Positions 7,616 to 17,214 of a stretch of 64,000 nt of DNA are shown here, piece by piece. Made by a program: the position numbers and the translations under genes. The DNA is from Verrucomicrobiota bacterium (lineage in GTDB: Bacteria > Verrucomicrobiota > Verrucomicrobiia > CAIQCK01), in NCBI GenBank assembly GCA_016235595.1, contig JACRJX010000038.1:1-64000 (forward strand), written 5' to 3'. Every line of letters starts with the position of its first letter. Within the stretch, counting starts at the first letter, position 1. The notes under the pieces were generated by a model. That model did not search any database and was not told where the DNA came from. It saw nothing but the letters and a program-made list of their open reading frames with translations.

Positions 7616-8494
7616 GTGAAATCAGCCGCATTTGAAGCGCTCGCGCAATCGAAAATCGTGCGCGAGTACGAGGAAGCCTTTCGTGAGGCGACCGGTTTTC
7701 CGCTGAAGCTGGTGCCGGAAGGCGTGCCAGACAAGCGGCATAGTCTCGGCTCCGGAGAAAATCCGTTTTGCGCGCAGATCTCGCGTCTGGCGGGCGGTTG
7801 CGAAGCGTGCCTGAAGGCGCAGCAAGAGGCCATGAGAAAGCTCGGCAAGAAGCTCGCGCCGCAGCATGTGCGCTGTTTCGCCGGGTTGACGGATGTGGCG
7901 GTACCAGTGGTCATCGGTGGCCAGCATATCGCCACGCTGCTGAGCGCGCAGGTGTTTCGCCGCCAACCCACGAAGCAGGATTTCACGGACCTGACGGCGA
8001 AGTTGATTGCATGGGGACTGGACACGGATTTGTATCAACTTGAGGAGGCTTATTTCCACACACGCGTGGTGACCGAGGAGCAGTTCCGGGCAATGATCCG
8101 GCTCCTGACGTTGTTTGCGCACCATCTGGCGGAGTTTGGCAGCCGCTGCATCATCGCCGCGCGCCACGATGAGCCGGTGCCGGTGGCGCGCGCCAAGGAA
8201 TACGTCAAGGATCGCTCCGCCGACCACGTGACGATGCGCGGCGCCGCGGAACATGTGCATCTGAGCGCGTTCTATTTCTGCAAGATGTTCAAGAAGGCCA
8301 CCGGCATGACCTTCACCGAATACGTCTCCCGCGTGCGCATCGAGAAGGCAAAGAATCTGCTGGCGAACCCGCACGCGCGTGTCAGTGAAGTGGCTTTCGC
8401 ATCCGGGTTCCAGTCCATCCCGCATTTCAACCGAGTTTTCCGCAAATACGCCGGCATGGCGCCGCGGCAGTATCGCCTCTCCATCCGGTCATAG
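7616..8494 (+). CDS. AraC-family regulator with PocR ligand-binding domain
   Basis: 292 residues with a GTG start. The N-terminal part (about 10-170) is a PocR-type sensory domain with Cys residues in FCAQISRLAGGCEAC and a later HVRCFAGLTDVAVPVV segment. The C-terminal part (about 190-292) is an AraC double helix-turn-helix ending in FQSIPHFNRVFRKYAGMAPRQYR, the family signature. PocR controls B12-dependent propanediol genes, and PocR domains are thought to bind small alcohols or other organic ligands. Its position between pta and the cytochrome, with tandem palindromes just upstream, suggests local control and autoregulation. The ligand is unknown. Confidence 0.9.
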   Translation: MKSAAFEALAQSKIVREYEEAFREATGFPLKLVPEGVPDKRHSLGSGENPFCAQISRLAGGCEACLKAQQEAMRKLGKKLAPQHVRCFAGLTDVAVPVVIGGQHIATLLSAQVFRRQPTKQDFTDLTAKLIAWGLDTDLYQLEEAYFHTRVVTEEQFRAMIRLLTLFAHHLAEFGSRCIIAARHDEPVPVARAKEYVKDRSADHVTMRGAAEHVHLSAFYFCKMFKKATGMTFTEYVSRVRIEKAKNLLANPHARVSEVAFASGFQSIPHFNRVFRKYAGMAPRQYRLSIRS

Positions 8495-8676
8495 CGTGGG
8501 AAGTGAATCCGTGACCGGACCGGCGTGCGTTCACGAACACACGGAACGGCAGACCGCGGACGGCTGTGAGAAAATGGGCCACGCCACAGGTCTTTTCTGT
8601 ATTGCTGCGCACCAAGTCGCCGTGTAATCTCCCGCCGCTCTCGGACCAGGAGTTGCCAGTCTGGAGCAGAAAATCA

Positions 8677-8772
8677 ATGGCACCATTGAAATATTTCAGT
8701 TTTGCGAGCACCGGCCTTCCCATCGCGTTGGCCGTGGCCGCTACTCGCCCGCACGCGGGACTTGACCTATGA
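8677..8772 (+). CDS. Possible 31-residue leader peptide coupled to the cytochrome gene
   Basis: A short frame starts at ATG 8677, has GGAG 10 bases upstream, and ends with a TGA that overlaps the cytochrome ATG (ATGA at 8769-8772). The cytochrome itself has only a weak Shine-Dalgarno sequence, so translational coupling is plausible. The peptide (MAPLKYFSFASTG...) has a mildly hydrophobic middle and no recognised domain. It could equally be a chance frame; the rest of 8495-8768 holds nothing clear. Confidence 0.25.
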   Translation: MAPLKYFSFASTGLPIALAVAATRPHAGLDL

Positions 8773-10253
8773 AACCTGAAAGCGGCACGGACTATTCACG
8801 TTGGGATCTTCTGAGGAACTGGTGGAGCATCATCGGGCTGGTCATCGCAGTGCTGGGCATCTTCGCCTTCCTGCTGCTCTTCATCTACGACTCGATGGCC
8901 CGCTTCAGCAATCCCTATGTGGGCGTGGCGCTGTATTTCTTTGCGTTCCCGTTTGCGGTCTTCGGCCTGTTCATCACAGGCGTCGGCGCCATCATCGAGC
9001 ACCGCCGGATGGCTGCCGCCAAGCAACGAGAACCGGCCAAGCCGGTGCCCGCCACCCTCTCGCGGCTGCGCAGCCGCCACATCCAGGAGATTCTCTTCAC
9101 TGTGGTGGTGATCCTTCTGGGCGTGACAGCAGTGGGCAGTTACCACACCTACCATTTCGTCGAGTCGCCACAGTTCTGCGGCGCGACCTGTCACGTCATG
9201 GAGCCGGAGAACACCACCTATCAGCATTCACCGCACGCTCATGTGGGCTGCACGGAATGCCACGTCGGTCCCGGCGTCACGTGGTTCATGAAGGCCAAGA
9301 TCAACGGCATGCATCAGCTCGTGGCCATGGTCCGCAACACCTACTCCCGCCCCATCCCGCCGCCAGCCAAACACATGCGCCCCGCCCGCGAAACGTGCGA
9401 ACAGTGCCACTGGTCCAAGAAGTTCTATGGGAACATGGAGAAAGTCTATGAGCACTATCTGGCGGATGAGAAGAATACTCATTACGCGGTGCGGCTGTCG
9501 CTGAAGGTTGGCGGCAGCGACCCCACGCATGGTCCTGTGGGCGGCATCCACTGGCACATGAACGTCGCCAATAAGATCGAGTTTGTCGCGACCGACAAGG
9601 AACAGCAGGTTATCCCGTGGATTCGCATGACGGACGCCAAGGGCGTGCAGACCGAGTTCCGCGCGGCCGGCTACAAAGACACGCCGAATCCCGCCGACAT
9701 CCAGACGATGGACTGTATGGATTGCCACAACCGGCCTGCGCACAACTTCGCCGCGCCAGACACGGCGGTGGACCTGGCGATGTCACTGGGCAAGATCGAT
9801 CGTTCTCTGCCTTCCATCGGCAAACACGCCGTCGCCCTCCTCACAGGGAAATACGCCAGCAAGAAGGAGGCGCTCGACAAGATCGCGGCCGGCTTGAAAC
9901 AGCAATATCCCAATGAGCCGCGCATTCAACCCGCCATCGCCGCCGTGCAGGAGATCTACAGCCGCAACTTCTTCCCCGCCATGAAGGCGAGTTGGAAAGC
10001 CTATCCCGACAATATTGGACATAAAGACTGGGCCGGCTGCTTCCGTTGTCACGACGGCCAGCACGCCACCGCGGATGGAAAACAGAAGGTCAAGGCCAGC
10101 GACTGCAACGCTTGTCACCTTATTCTGGCACAGGGCACCGGCGCAGAGTTGAACCAACTCAACGCCGCCGGTCACGCCTTCAAGCATCCGGGTGGCGACC
10201 TCGATCCGTCCACGAAATGCAACGAGTGCCACTCCGGCGGCGCCGCGCCCTAG
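8769..10253 (+). CDS. Seven-heme NapC/NirT-family membrane cytochrome c (ImcH-like)
   Basis: 494 residues. Three membrane segments (about 18-40, 50-72, 107-126) are followed by a periplasmic multiheme domain. Heme sites: a CGATCH at 137-142 (spacing CX3CH, followed by V-M144, the NrfH/NapC-like CHxM), CTECH (161), CEQCH (210), then CMDCH, CFRCH, CNACH and CNECH: seven in all. NapC/NirT proteins take electrons from menaquinol to periplasmic acceptors. Three membrane segments plus seven hemes match the Geobacter inner-membrane cytochrome ImcH, used for electron export to high-potential acceptors. No partner reductase or outer-membrane conduit is nearby, so the acceptor is unknown. It follows the PocR regulator on the same strand and has a possible coupled small frame in front. 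Confidence 0.9.
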   Translation: MKPESGTDYSRWDLLRNWWSIIGLVIAVLGIFAFLLLFIYDSMARFSNPYVGVALYFFAFPFAVFGLFITGVGAIIEHRRMAAAKQREPAKPVPATLSRLRSRHIQEILFTVVVILLGVTAVGSYHTYHFVESPQFCGATCHVMEPENTTYQHSPHAHVGCTECHVGPGVTWFMKAKINGMHQLVAMVRNTYSRPIPPPAKHMRPARETCEQCHWSKKFYGNMEKVYEHYLADEKNTHYAVRLSLKVGGSDPTHGPVGGIHWHMNVANKIEFVATDKEQQVIPWIRMTDAKGVQTEFRAAGYKDTPNPADIQTMDCMDCHNRPAHNFAAPDTAVDLAMSLGKIDRSLPSIGKHAVALLTGKYASKKEALDKIAAGLKQQYPNEPRIQPAIAAVQEIYSRNFFPAMKASWKAYPDNIGHKDWAGCFRCHDGQHATADGKQKVKASDCNACHLILAQGTGAELNQLNAAGHAFKHPGGDLDPSTKCNECHSGGAAP

Positions 10254-10347
10254 GCAGCGGAACGCTCGCCTCCGGACGTGTCTTTGCGGTAGGATTCTGG
10301 CGTGCCGTTGTGGCACTGTGATGGTTTTCCGTCAACTGCACCGAGCC

Positions 10348-12270
10348 ATGATTATGAACCGTCTTCTGCTTCTTGCCACGCTCCTCGCGACCACCGTTGG
10401 TTTTACCGCGGATACTTCAACGCCCTCGGCGCTGCCCACCGCCGACGTGCGCGGCCAGATTCGCGACCTCAACACGCCGCGTTCAATGTGCCACTACCAC
10501 TCGCGCGCCGAGTGGCTTGCCCGTGCCGCGTGGGTGCGCGAACATATCCTCGTTTCGAGCGGTCTCTGGCCCGCGCCGGCGAAGTGCCCGCTCAATGCAC
10601 AGGTCTTCGGCCGCGTCGAACGCGACGGCTACTCGGTGGAGAAAGTCTTCTTCGAGAGCTGGCCCGGCTTCTACGTCAGCGGAAATCTTTACCGCCCGCT
10701 CGGACGCGGCAAAGGGCCGTTCCCAGCGATGCTCAACCCGCATGGCCATTGGAAGATCGGCCGGCTCGCGAATGAAGAACTCGGGTCGTTGCCCGGCCGC
10801 TGCATCGGCTTCGCGCGCCAGGGGTATGTTGCGTTCTCGTGGGACATGATCGGCTACAACGACAGCTTTCACTGGCTGCACCGCGACTTCCCGCCCGCCG
10901 GCGGCCGCGAATGGCTCTGGGGCCTGTCGCTTTTCGGCCTCCAGACTTGGAACTCGATCCGTGTCGTGGACTTCCTGCAATCGCTGCCCGACGTGGACCC
11001 GAATCGCATTGGCTGCACGGGCGAAAGCGGCGGCGGCACGCAGACGTTCATTCTCACCGCCGTGGACGACCGCATCAAGGTCGCCGCGCCCGCGGTCATG
11101 GTGAGCGCGATCATGCAAGGCGGTTGCCTTTGCGAGAACGGTCCAAACTTGCGTCAGGACATCTTCAACGTCGAGGTCAGCGCAGCCGCCGCGCCGCGCC
11201 CGCAACTGCTCATCGCCGCCACCGGCGACTGGACGCGTTTTACGATGACCCACGAGTTCCCCGCCGTGCGTTCTGCTTACCGGCTGCTCGGGGCGGCTGA
11301 CCGCGTGGCAGCCGTCCGTTTCGATGCGCCGCACAATTACAACAAGGACAGTCGCGAGGCCGCCTATGCCTTTTTCGGCAAATGGCTGCTTGGCGATGGC
11401 GATGCGAGCCACTTCAAGGAGAAGCCGTTCACCGTCGAGCCGAAGGAGAACCTGCTGGTCTGGGAAGGTCGTGAGAAGCCCGCTAACGCCCAAACTGCCG
11501 AGAGCTTCGCCAAAATGTGGACCACCAACAGCGAGAAGCAACTCGCCGATGCGATCGCAGCCGGCCCGGCTGAATTGCGCAAACACTACGAGCCAACGCT
11601 CCGCCATGCCCTTTCACTGGAAGTGCCCGCTGAGAAAGACGTCGTTGCCGAGAACTGCGGCAACGATCTGTTCGCGCTGGGCCGGCCGGGCCGCGGCGAC
11701 CGCGTGCCGGCGAAGCTCTTCCTGCCCAAGAGCGGCGGGAAACACGACGCGACGCTCGTGGTTCACCCGAAAGGCTGGCTCGCTGCCGAGCCGTTCGCCT
11801 CGAAGCTCGTCGCCAGCGGCCAACTCGTGCTGGCGATTGACTGCTTCAACCACTTGCGCAAGACCGAAGACAAATTCTTCACGACCTACAACAAGACCGA
11901 CACGCAATTTCGCGTGCAGGACATCGTCACCGCGCTGGCATGGCTGCATGGGCGCAAAGATGTTGGCACGGTCCATCTTGTCGGGCTGGACGACGCCGGC
12001 CTCTGGTGCCTGCTGGCGCGGCCGTTCGCGCCGTTCGTGAAGAAGACTGCGGCGGACGCCGTGCAGTTCAACACCGCCAGCGACGAGGCCTACCTCAAGA
12101 AGCTCTACGTCCCCGTGCTGCGCCGCGCCGGCGATTTCCGCGCCGCTGCCGCCCTCATCGGCCACGCGCCGTTGCTGATTCATAACGCTGGCGAAGCATT
12201 CAAGCCCGGCGTCGAAACGCGCCGCGAGAAATTGGGCGAAGATGAAATCGTTGCGTGGTTGACGAAGTGA
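10348..12270 (+). CDS. Secreted alpha/beta-hydrolase, acetyl xylan esterase-like
   Basis: 640 residues from ATG 10348 (ATGs at 10321 and 10354 are alternatives). A signal peptide (MNRLLLLATLLATTVGFTA) points to export. The alpha/beta-hydrolase part has an oxyanion region LNPHGHW and nucleophile elbow CTGESGGG, with the Ser in GESGG; DAPHNYNKD probably supplies the catalytic His. A second, more degenerate hydrolase-like half follows (VVHPKGWLA, AIDCFNH). Similar two-part exported esterases are common in Planctomycetes and Verrucomicrobia, and are usually annotated as acetyl xylan esterase-like. The true ester is unknown. It converges on recQ with a 13-base gap. Confidence 0.75.
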   Translation: MIMNRLLLLATLLATTVGFTADTSTPSALPTADVRGQIRDLNTPRSMCHYHSRAEWLARAAWVREHILVSSGLWPAPAKCPLNAQVFGRVERDGYSVEKVFFESWPGFYVSGNLYRPLGRGKGPFPAMLNPHGHWKIGRLANEELGSLPGRCIGFARQGYVAFSWDMIGYNDSFHWLHRDFPPAGGREWLWGLSLFGLQTWNSIRVVDFLQSLPDVDPNRIGCTGESGGGTQTFILTAVDDRIKVAAPAVMVSAIMQGGCLCENGPNLRQDIFNVEVSAAAAPRPQLLIAATGDWTRFTMTHEFPAVRSAYRLLGAADRVAAVRFDAPHNYNKDSREAAYAFFGKWLLGDGDASHFKEKPFTVEPKENLLVWEGREKPANAQTAESFAKMWTTNSEKQLADAIAAGPAELRKHYEPTLRHALSLEVPAEKDVVAENCGNDLFALGRPGRGDRVPAKLFLPKSGGKHDATLVVHPKGWLAAEPFASKLVASGQLVLAIDCFNHLRKTEDKFFTTYNKTDTQFRVQDIVTALAWLHGRKDVGTVHLVGLDDAGLWCLLARPFAPFVKKTAADAVQFNTASDEAYLKKLYVPVLRRAGDFRAAAALIGHAPLLIHNAGEAFKPGVETRREKLGEDEIVAWLTK

Positions 12271-12283
12271 CGTTGGGCGCCGG

Positions 12284-14461
12284 TTACGACGCGCCGCGAA
12301 TGATTCCCAGCGTTTCCGCGCCAAACTGCCGCGCTTTCGCGGGACCGATGCCGCGCACCTCCAGCAGCGCCGCCTCGGACTGCGGCTTCTGTCGCGACAA
12401 CTCCTTCAGCGTGGCGTCAGGATAAACGAGGTAAGCGGGAATCCCCATCGTGCCGGCAACGTCGTGCCGCCACTGTCGCAACGCCTCGAACAACGCGACA
12501 TCGTACGGCGCCTCAGCCTCCGCCGCAACGGCGGCAGCGGAGGAGGTTTTGCGAGCAACGGGTTTCGGTTTCTCAAACGGCGGCAACTCGATGTTGACCT
12601 GCGTCTTCGCCAGCATCACCCGCCGGCCCATCTCTGACAGCGACGCCTTCGGGTATTCGTCGGTCGTCACTTGGATACAACCAGCCGTGACAAGCCGGCG
12701 CAGCAGTTCCTGCGTAAAATCATAACCCAACTCCTTCAGCAAGCCGTAGGTGGAAAGCTCGTCAAGCTGCGAGTCGAATACCTCCTTCGAGCGCGAACCG
12801 ACCAGCACCAGGGTGATGCGACCCAGACCGAACCGGCCATTCATCCGCGCCACACAACTCAGCGCCTTTTGCAGCAAGACCGTCTTCTCCTTGGCGCTGA
12901 TATCGAGCGGCGGCGCAGCCGGCGCAGATGCCGCAACCTGGGTCTTCGCGCGTTTGGTGGCGCGCCGCTTCGGCGCTGGTCCGATCCCGCAGTTGTCGCA
13001 CGCGCTGCAATGCTCCGGCGCATCGGTTTCGCCGAAGTAGTTCAGGATGTAGCCGTGCCGGCAACCGTGGCAGTCCACGTAATCAATCATCCGCCACAGC
13101 TTGTCAAAATCGCGCTGGCGCTTGGCGTCGAGCCGCTCAAAATCCAGCGCCAGTTCATCAAGTGGCTTCACCGGCTCCACCAACCGCGTTGTGTAAGTGC
13201 GGCTGCCTTGGCGATAGTCGCGCGCAATGAAACCCGCGCGCGTCAGCAGATGAAGCGCCGTGCCGACGGCCATGTCATTCTTGGCGGCCTTGACGTGCTC
13301 CGCGATCTCGGACATCGGCATCTCGACGGGGCCGTGTTTGCAGAGGCGAAGCAGCGTCAGATGAAGGCTGGTGATGATCTCGCGCGTCGGGTTGGCTCCG
13401 TCGATGAAGAACTCCTGCGTCTTCACATCGGCGTAGTTGAATAGCAGCTCGCACTTTGCCGGCTCGCCGTCACGTCCGGCGCGGCCGGCCTCCTGATAGT
13501 AAGCCTCGACGCTGCCGGGGATGTCGTAGTGGGTCACGAACCGCAGGTCCGCGCGGTCCACGCCCATGCCGAATGCGTTGGTCGCCACCGCCACCGCGCA
13601 TCGGCCGCTCATGAACTTGTCCTGTGCCTTCGTCCGCTGCTCCTCGGTCATGCCGCCGTGATAGTAGATGGCCGACAAGCGCTTCCCGGCCAGTTCTTCG
13701 TAAACCTTCTCCACGTTCTTGCGCGTGGCGCAATACACGATGCCGGTCTTCAGCTCGTCGATCGTATCGAAGATGTGCTCCAGCTTCTCCGCCTTGTTTG
13801 CGGTATGCGACAACGCGAGCGTCAGGTTGTGCCGCGCAAAACCAGAGACAAAGACCTGCGGCGGCTTGCGTCCAAACTTGCCGAGGCTGAGCTGCTCGAT
13901 GATGTCCGCGCGCACCTCCGGCGTCGCGGTGGCGGTAAGCGCGGCCACCTGCGGCTGGCCAAGGTCTTTGAGCGCCCACTTCAGCCGCAGGTAATCGGGG
14001 CGAAAATCATGGCCCCACTGCGAGATGCAGTGCGCCTCGTCGATGGCGAACAACGCGATGGACAGCGGCGCGAGCGCGGCGACGAACCGCTCGCTCTTGA
14101 ACCGTTCCGGCGCGACATAGATCAGCCGGTATTCGCCGCGTTTCATCCGCGCGATGCGGTCGTCCATCTCCGACTGGCCGAGCGAGGAGTTGATGAACGT
14201 GGCGGGAATCTTCTTCTCCGCCATCCCGTCCACCTGGTCCTTCATCAAGGCGATGAGCGGCGAGACGACGACGGTGATGCCGTCGAGGAACATCGCCGGC
14301 AACTGGTAGCAAAGCGACTTGCCGCCGCCGGTCGGCATGATCACCAGCGTGTCCTGCCCGCTGGTAATGGCCTCGATGACCGACTCCTGGCCTTCGAGGA
14401 ACTCATGAAAGCCAAAATGCCGGTGCAGCAAACGATGCAGTTCAGTCGTGTCGGGCACCAC
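12284..14461 (-). CDS. recQ: ATP-dependent DNA helicase RecQ
   Basis: About 725 residues. 3'-to-5' DNA helicase of recombination repair. Order: DEAD/DEAH helicase core (Walker A TGGGKSLCYQLPA, box II DEAHCISQWGHDFRPDY), helicase C-terminal domain with the motif VI region HYDIPGSVEAYYQEAGRAGRD, a zinc subdomain with four Cys (CHGC and CSACDNC), RQC winged helix, and a C-terminal HRDC domain (last 75 residues). No ATG gives a family-like N-terminus; the GTG pair at 14461/14458 yields VVPDTTELHRLL and is preferred to a longer frame that runs into the thiolase gene. Gap to the thiolase stop is 55 bases, so read-through from the upstream operon is possible. Confidence 0.93.
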   Translation of the reverse strand: MVPDTTELHRLLHRHFGFHEFLEGQESVIEAITSGQDTLVIMPTGGGKSLCYQLPAMFLDGITVVVSPLIALMKDQVDGMAEKKIPATFINSSLGQSEMDDRIARMKRGEYRLIYVAPERFKSERFVAALAPLSIALFAIDEAHCISQWGHDFRPDYLRLKWALKDLGQPQVAALTATATPEVRADIIEQLSLGKFGRKPPQVFVSGFARHNLTLALSHTANKAEKLEHIFDTIDELKTGIVYCATRKNVEKVYEELAGKRLSAIYYHGGMTEEQRTKAQDKFMSGRCAVAVATNAFGMGVDRADLRFVTHYDIPGSVEAYYQEAGRAGRDGEPAKCELLFNYADVKTQEFFIDGANPTREIITSLHLTLLRLCKHGPVEMPMSEIAEHVKAAKNDMAVGTALHLLTRAGFIARDYRQGSRTYTTRLVEPVKPLDELALDFERLDAKRQRDFDKLWRMIDYVDCHGCRHGYILNYFGETDAPEHCSACDNCGIGPAPKRRATKRAKTQVAASAPAAPPLDISAKEKTVLLQKALSCVARMNGRFGLGRITLVLVGSRSKEVFDSQLDELSTYGLLKELGYDFTQELLRRLVTAGCIQVTTDEYPKASLSEMGRRVMLAKTQVNIELPPFEKPKPVARKTSSAAAVAAEAEAPYDVALFEALRQWRHDVAGTMGIPAYLVYPDATLKELSRQKPQSEAALLEVRGIGPAKARQFGAETLGIIRGAS

Positions 14462-14516
14462 GTGATTGTAGGCGGCAGAAGGCAGTTGGCAAGCAACGTC
14501 CAGCCATGAGTCGCGA

Positions 14517-15683
14517 CTACCCTTCCCGTTCGATCGCCATTGCGATGCCCATCCCGCCGCCGACACAGAGCGAGGCGATGCCGCGGCGAAGCTTCAGGTC
14601 TTCCAGAATATGCAGCAACGTCACGAGCACACGCGCGCCGCTGCAACCCACCGGATGCCCCAGCGCAATCGCGCCGCCGCGGCGATTCAGCTTCGCCAGG
14701 TCGAGCCGCAGTTCCTTTGCGCAACCCAGCGTCTGCACGGCGAACGCCTCGTTGATCTCCACCGCGTCCACGCCGTCGAGCTGCCAGCCGATGTCGGCGC
14801 AAAGTCTCCGAATCGCGCCAACCGGGCCGAGTCCCATCGTGGCCGGATCGCAACCGACTGCTGTCGCGCCGACGATCCGCGCGCGCGGCGGGAGTCCGTG
14901 CCGTTTCGCCGAAGTCTCGCTGGCGACCAGCACGAGCGCCGCGCCGTCGTTGATGCCGGAGGAATTGCCGGGAGTGACGGTGCCATTCGGGCGAAAGGCC
15001 GGTTTGAGTTGCGCGAGCTTTTCGAGCGTCGTATCCGCGCGCGGATGCTCGTCGGCGGCAACCTCGCCCTCACGGGTCTTGATGGGGACGATCTCGCGCT
15101 GGAACGCTGCGCGGTTCGCGATCGCATGCTGCTGGCTCGCCAAGGCGAAACGGTCCTGCTCCTCACGGCTGATCTTCAGCAGGTCGGCGATGCGCTCGGC
15201 GGTTTCACCCATGCCGAGCTTCAGCACCGGGTCCGAGAGACCGTCGGCAAACATGGCGTCCACGAGCGCGCCATCACCGATCTTTTTTCCCCAGCGCAGG
15301 TCCATCGCATAATGCGGCGCACGGCTCATGGACTCGACACCGCCCGCAAGCACAAGCGACGCCTCGCCCTTCGCGATGCAGTCCGCAGCCAACGCGACAG
15401 ACTTCAGGCCGGATGCGCATGCCATGTTTACAGTAAACGCGGGCGTCGCCTGCGGCAGGCCAAGGCGGAGACCGACCTGGCGCGCGACGTTCATGCCCGA
15501 CCCGGCCTGCAACACCTGGCCAAAAATGACCTGGTCGATGACCGGCTTGAGATTTGCCGTCACGACGGCCTCGCCGACTTGCAGCGCAAGATCGGCTGGC
15601 GTGAGCGTTTTCAATCCGCCCCCAAACCGCCCGACTGCCGAACGGCGTGCGTCCACGAGATGGATGGGCTGTGCGTATTTCAT
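14517..15683 (-). CDS. Acetyl-CoA C-acetyltransferase (thiolase)
   Basis: 388 residues, the normal thiolase II length. Cleaves acetoacetyl-CoA (or a related 3-ketoacyl-CoA) to acetyl-CoA, or runs in reverse. Nucleophile C89 lies in NMACASG; NEAFAVQ, GHPVGCSGAR (catalytic His) and CVGGGMG (second Cys) lie in the C-terminal half. The ATG begins one base after the CoA-transferase stop, so the two are co-translated. With the CoA-transferase and the SDR it forms a cassette for ketone-body-type metabolism. Chain-length preference cannot be read from the motifs. Confidence 0.95.
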   Translation of the reverse strand: MKYAQPIHLVDARRSAVGRFGGGLKTLTPADLALQVGEAVVTANLKPVIDQVIFGQVLQAGSGMNVARQVGLRLGLPQATPAFTVNMACASGLKSVALAADCIAKGEASLVLAGGVESMSRAPHYAMDLRWGKKIGDGALVDAMFADGLSDPVLKLGMGETAERIADLLKISREEQDRFALASQQHAIANRAAFQREIVPIKTREGEVAADEHPRADTTLEKLAQLKPAFRPNGTVTPGNSSGINDGAALVLVASETSAKRHGLPPRARIVGATAVGCDPATMGLGPVGAIRRLCADIGWQLDGVDAVEINEAFAVQTLGCAKELRLDLAKLNRRGGAIALGHPVGCSGARVLVTLLHILEDLKLRRGIASLCVGGGMGIAMAIEREG

Positions 15684-15684
15684 A

Positions 15685-17214
15685 TCAGCATGGCTCGAAA
15701 CAGGTGGTGGGCATCAGGCGGGATTCGACAGAGGAAGGTGCGAACTCCATCAGCGGCAGAATCTGTTTATCCACCGCGATGCCGGGAGCAACCTCGCGCA
15801 ACACGAGGCCGTCACGCGTGAGCGCAAACACGGCGCGCTCGGTGACATACAACACCTCCTGCCCGCGCGCGAGCGCCGACGGGCCATGGAAACAAACCTG
15901 CTGGACGCGTTTCACGAATTTCGCGTGCTTTCCCTCGCGCACGATACGCAGCAAGCCGCCGTCCGACGCCACTTCGATGTCGCCCGCGCGGAATGTGCAA
16001 CAAAACACCAGACGTTTGGCGTTCTGCGCGATGTTGACGAAGCCGCCGACGCCCGCGAACCGGCCCGCGAACGTGCTCACGTTGACGCTGCCTTCCGCGT
16101 CCACCTCCACCGCGCCGAGCACGGCAGTGTCGAGGCCGCCGCCGTCGTAGAAATCAAACTGCGACGGCTGGTCCACGATGGCCTCCGGATAATGGCTGCA
16201 ACCAAAACTCAGTCCCGACGCGGGTATGCCGCCCGTCGGCCCGCTCTCCACGGTGAGCGTAAACTCACCGAGTTGCCCCTTCTCCGCCGCGACGGCTGCG
16301 ACCGCTTCGGGCAGGCCGATGCCCAGGTTGACGATGTCGCCCCTGCGGATCTCCATGAGGGCGCGGCGGCCGATGATCTTGCGCTCCGAAAATGGCAATG
16401 GAGCAAGCGTGCCGTGTCCATCGGTACCCGTCACGTAGGCTTCATTGAATGGCTCGCTGAACGTCTGTTGATGCTGCGCTGGCTCTGCGACGACGACAAA
16501 GTCCACCAGTGCACCGGGCACACGCACGGATTTCGGGTCGGCGATGCGTTCGACGACACGCGCGACCTGCACAATGACGATGCCGCCGTGGTTCTTCGCG
16601 GCTTGTGCGATGGGAAGCACTTCGCCGATGATTCCCTCGCGCTCCATGCTGAGATTGCCATGGCGGTCAGCGCTCGTGCCGCGGATAAGGCCCACGTGAA
16701 CGGGAAAAGCGCGGTAGCGCAGCCACGTCTCGCCATCGAGTGTGAGACGTTCAACCAGCGGTTCCGTGGTGCGCGCGTTCATCCGCCCGCCGCTGCTCTG
16801 CGGGTCCACAAACGTGTTTATCCCGACCTTCGTGATGATGCCGGGACGCTTGGCGGCAATCTCGCGCAGCAGCACGCAAAGGACGCCTTGGGGAAAGTTG
16901 TAAGCCTCGATTTGATTGTCGAGCGCGAGTTTTCCAAGCTTCGGCGCCAGGTTCCAATGCCCGCCCACGACACGCTTCACCAGTCCGACGTGTGCGAGAT
17001 GGTTCAACCCGCGATCGCCACGGTCGCCCTGGCCGGCGGCGTAGAGAAGCGTGAGGTCACGCGGCGAACCGTGCTCGAGAAAACGTTGCTCCAGCGCGGC
17101 GGTCAACGCCTCCGGATGCGCCGCGCCGACGAACCCACCAATGGCAACCGTCGCGCCGTTCGGGATTGCGCCAACCGCTTCCGCGGCAGTTACGATACGC
17201 GCTGCTCCTCTCAT
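15685..17214 (-). CDS. Fused alpha/beta CoA-transferase, acetate/3-oxoacid type
   Basis: 509 residues with alpha and beta subunits fused, as in YdiF and mammalian SCOT. Moves CoA between acyl groups, probably activating acetoacetate or another short acid. The N-terminal half has GGFVGAAHPE, and the C-terminal half has LGIGLPEAV and the catalytic Glu E323 in ESGPTGG. The gene overlaps the SDR stop by 4 bases and is followed after one base by the thiolase. The length and order fit the YdiF-like branch, which accepts several short-chain acids, so substrate assignment stays open. Confidence 0.93.
   Translation of the reverse strand: MRGAARIVTAAEAVGAIPNGATVAIGGFVGAAHPEALTAALEQRFLEHGSPRDLTLLYAAGQGDRGDRGLNHLAHVGLVKRVVGGHWNLAPKLGKLALDNQIEAYNFPQGVLCVLLREIAAKRPGIITKVGINTFVDPQSSGGRMNARTTEPLVERLTLDGETWLRYRAFPVHVGLIRGTSADRHGNLSMEREGIIGEVLPIAQAAKNHGGIVIVQVARVVERIADPKSVRVPGALVDFVVVAEPAQHQQTFSEPFNEAYVTGTDGHGTLAPLPFSERKIIGRRALMEIRRGDIVNLGIGLPEAVAAVAAEKGQLGEFTLTVESGPTGGIPASGLSFGCSHYPEAIVDQPSQFDFYDGGGLDTAVLGAVEVDAEGSVNVSTFAGRFAGVGGFVNIAQNAKRLVFCCTFRAGDIEVASDGGLLRIVREGKHAKFVKRVQQVCFHGPSALARGQEVLYVTERAVFALTRDGLVLREVAPGIAVDKQILPLMEFAPSSVESRLMPTTCFEPC

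Noticed and set aside
14462..14566. Extended recQ start inside the thiolase gene
   Set aside because: The extra residues lack homology to RecQ and overlap the thiolase C-terminus; GTG 14461 is preferred.
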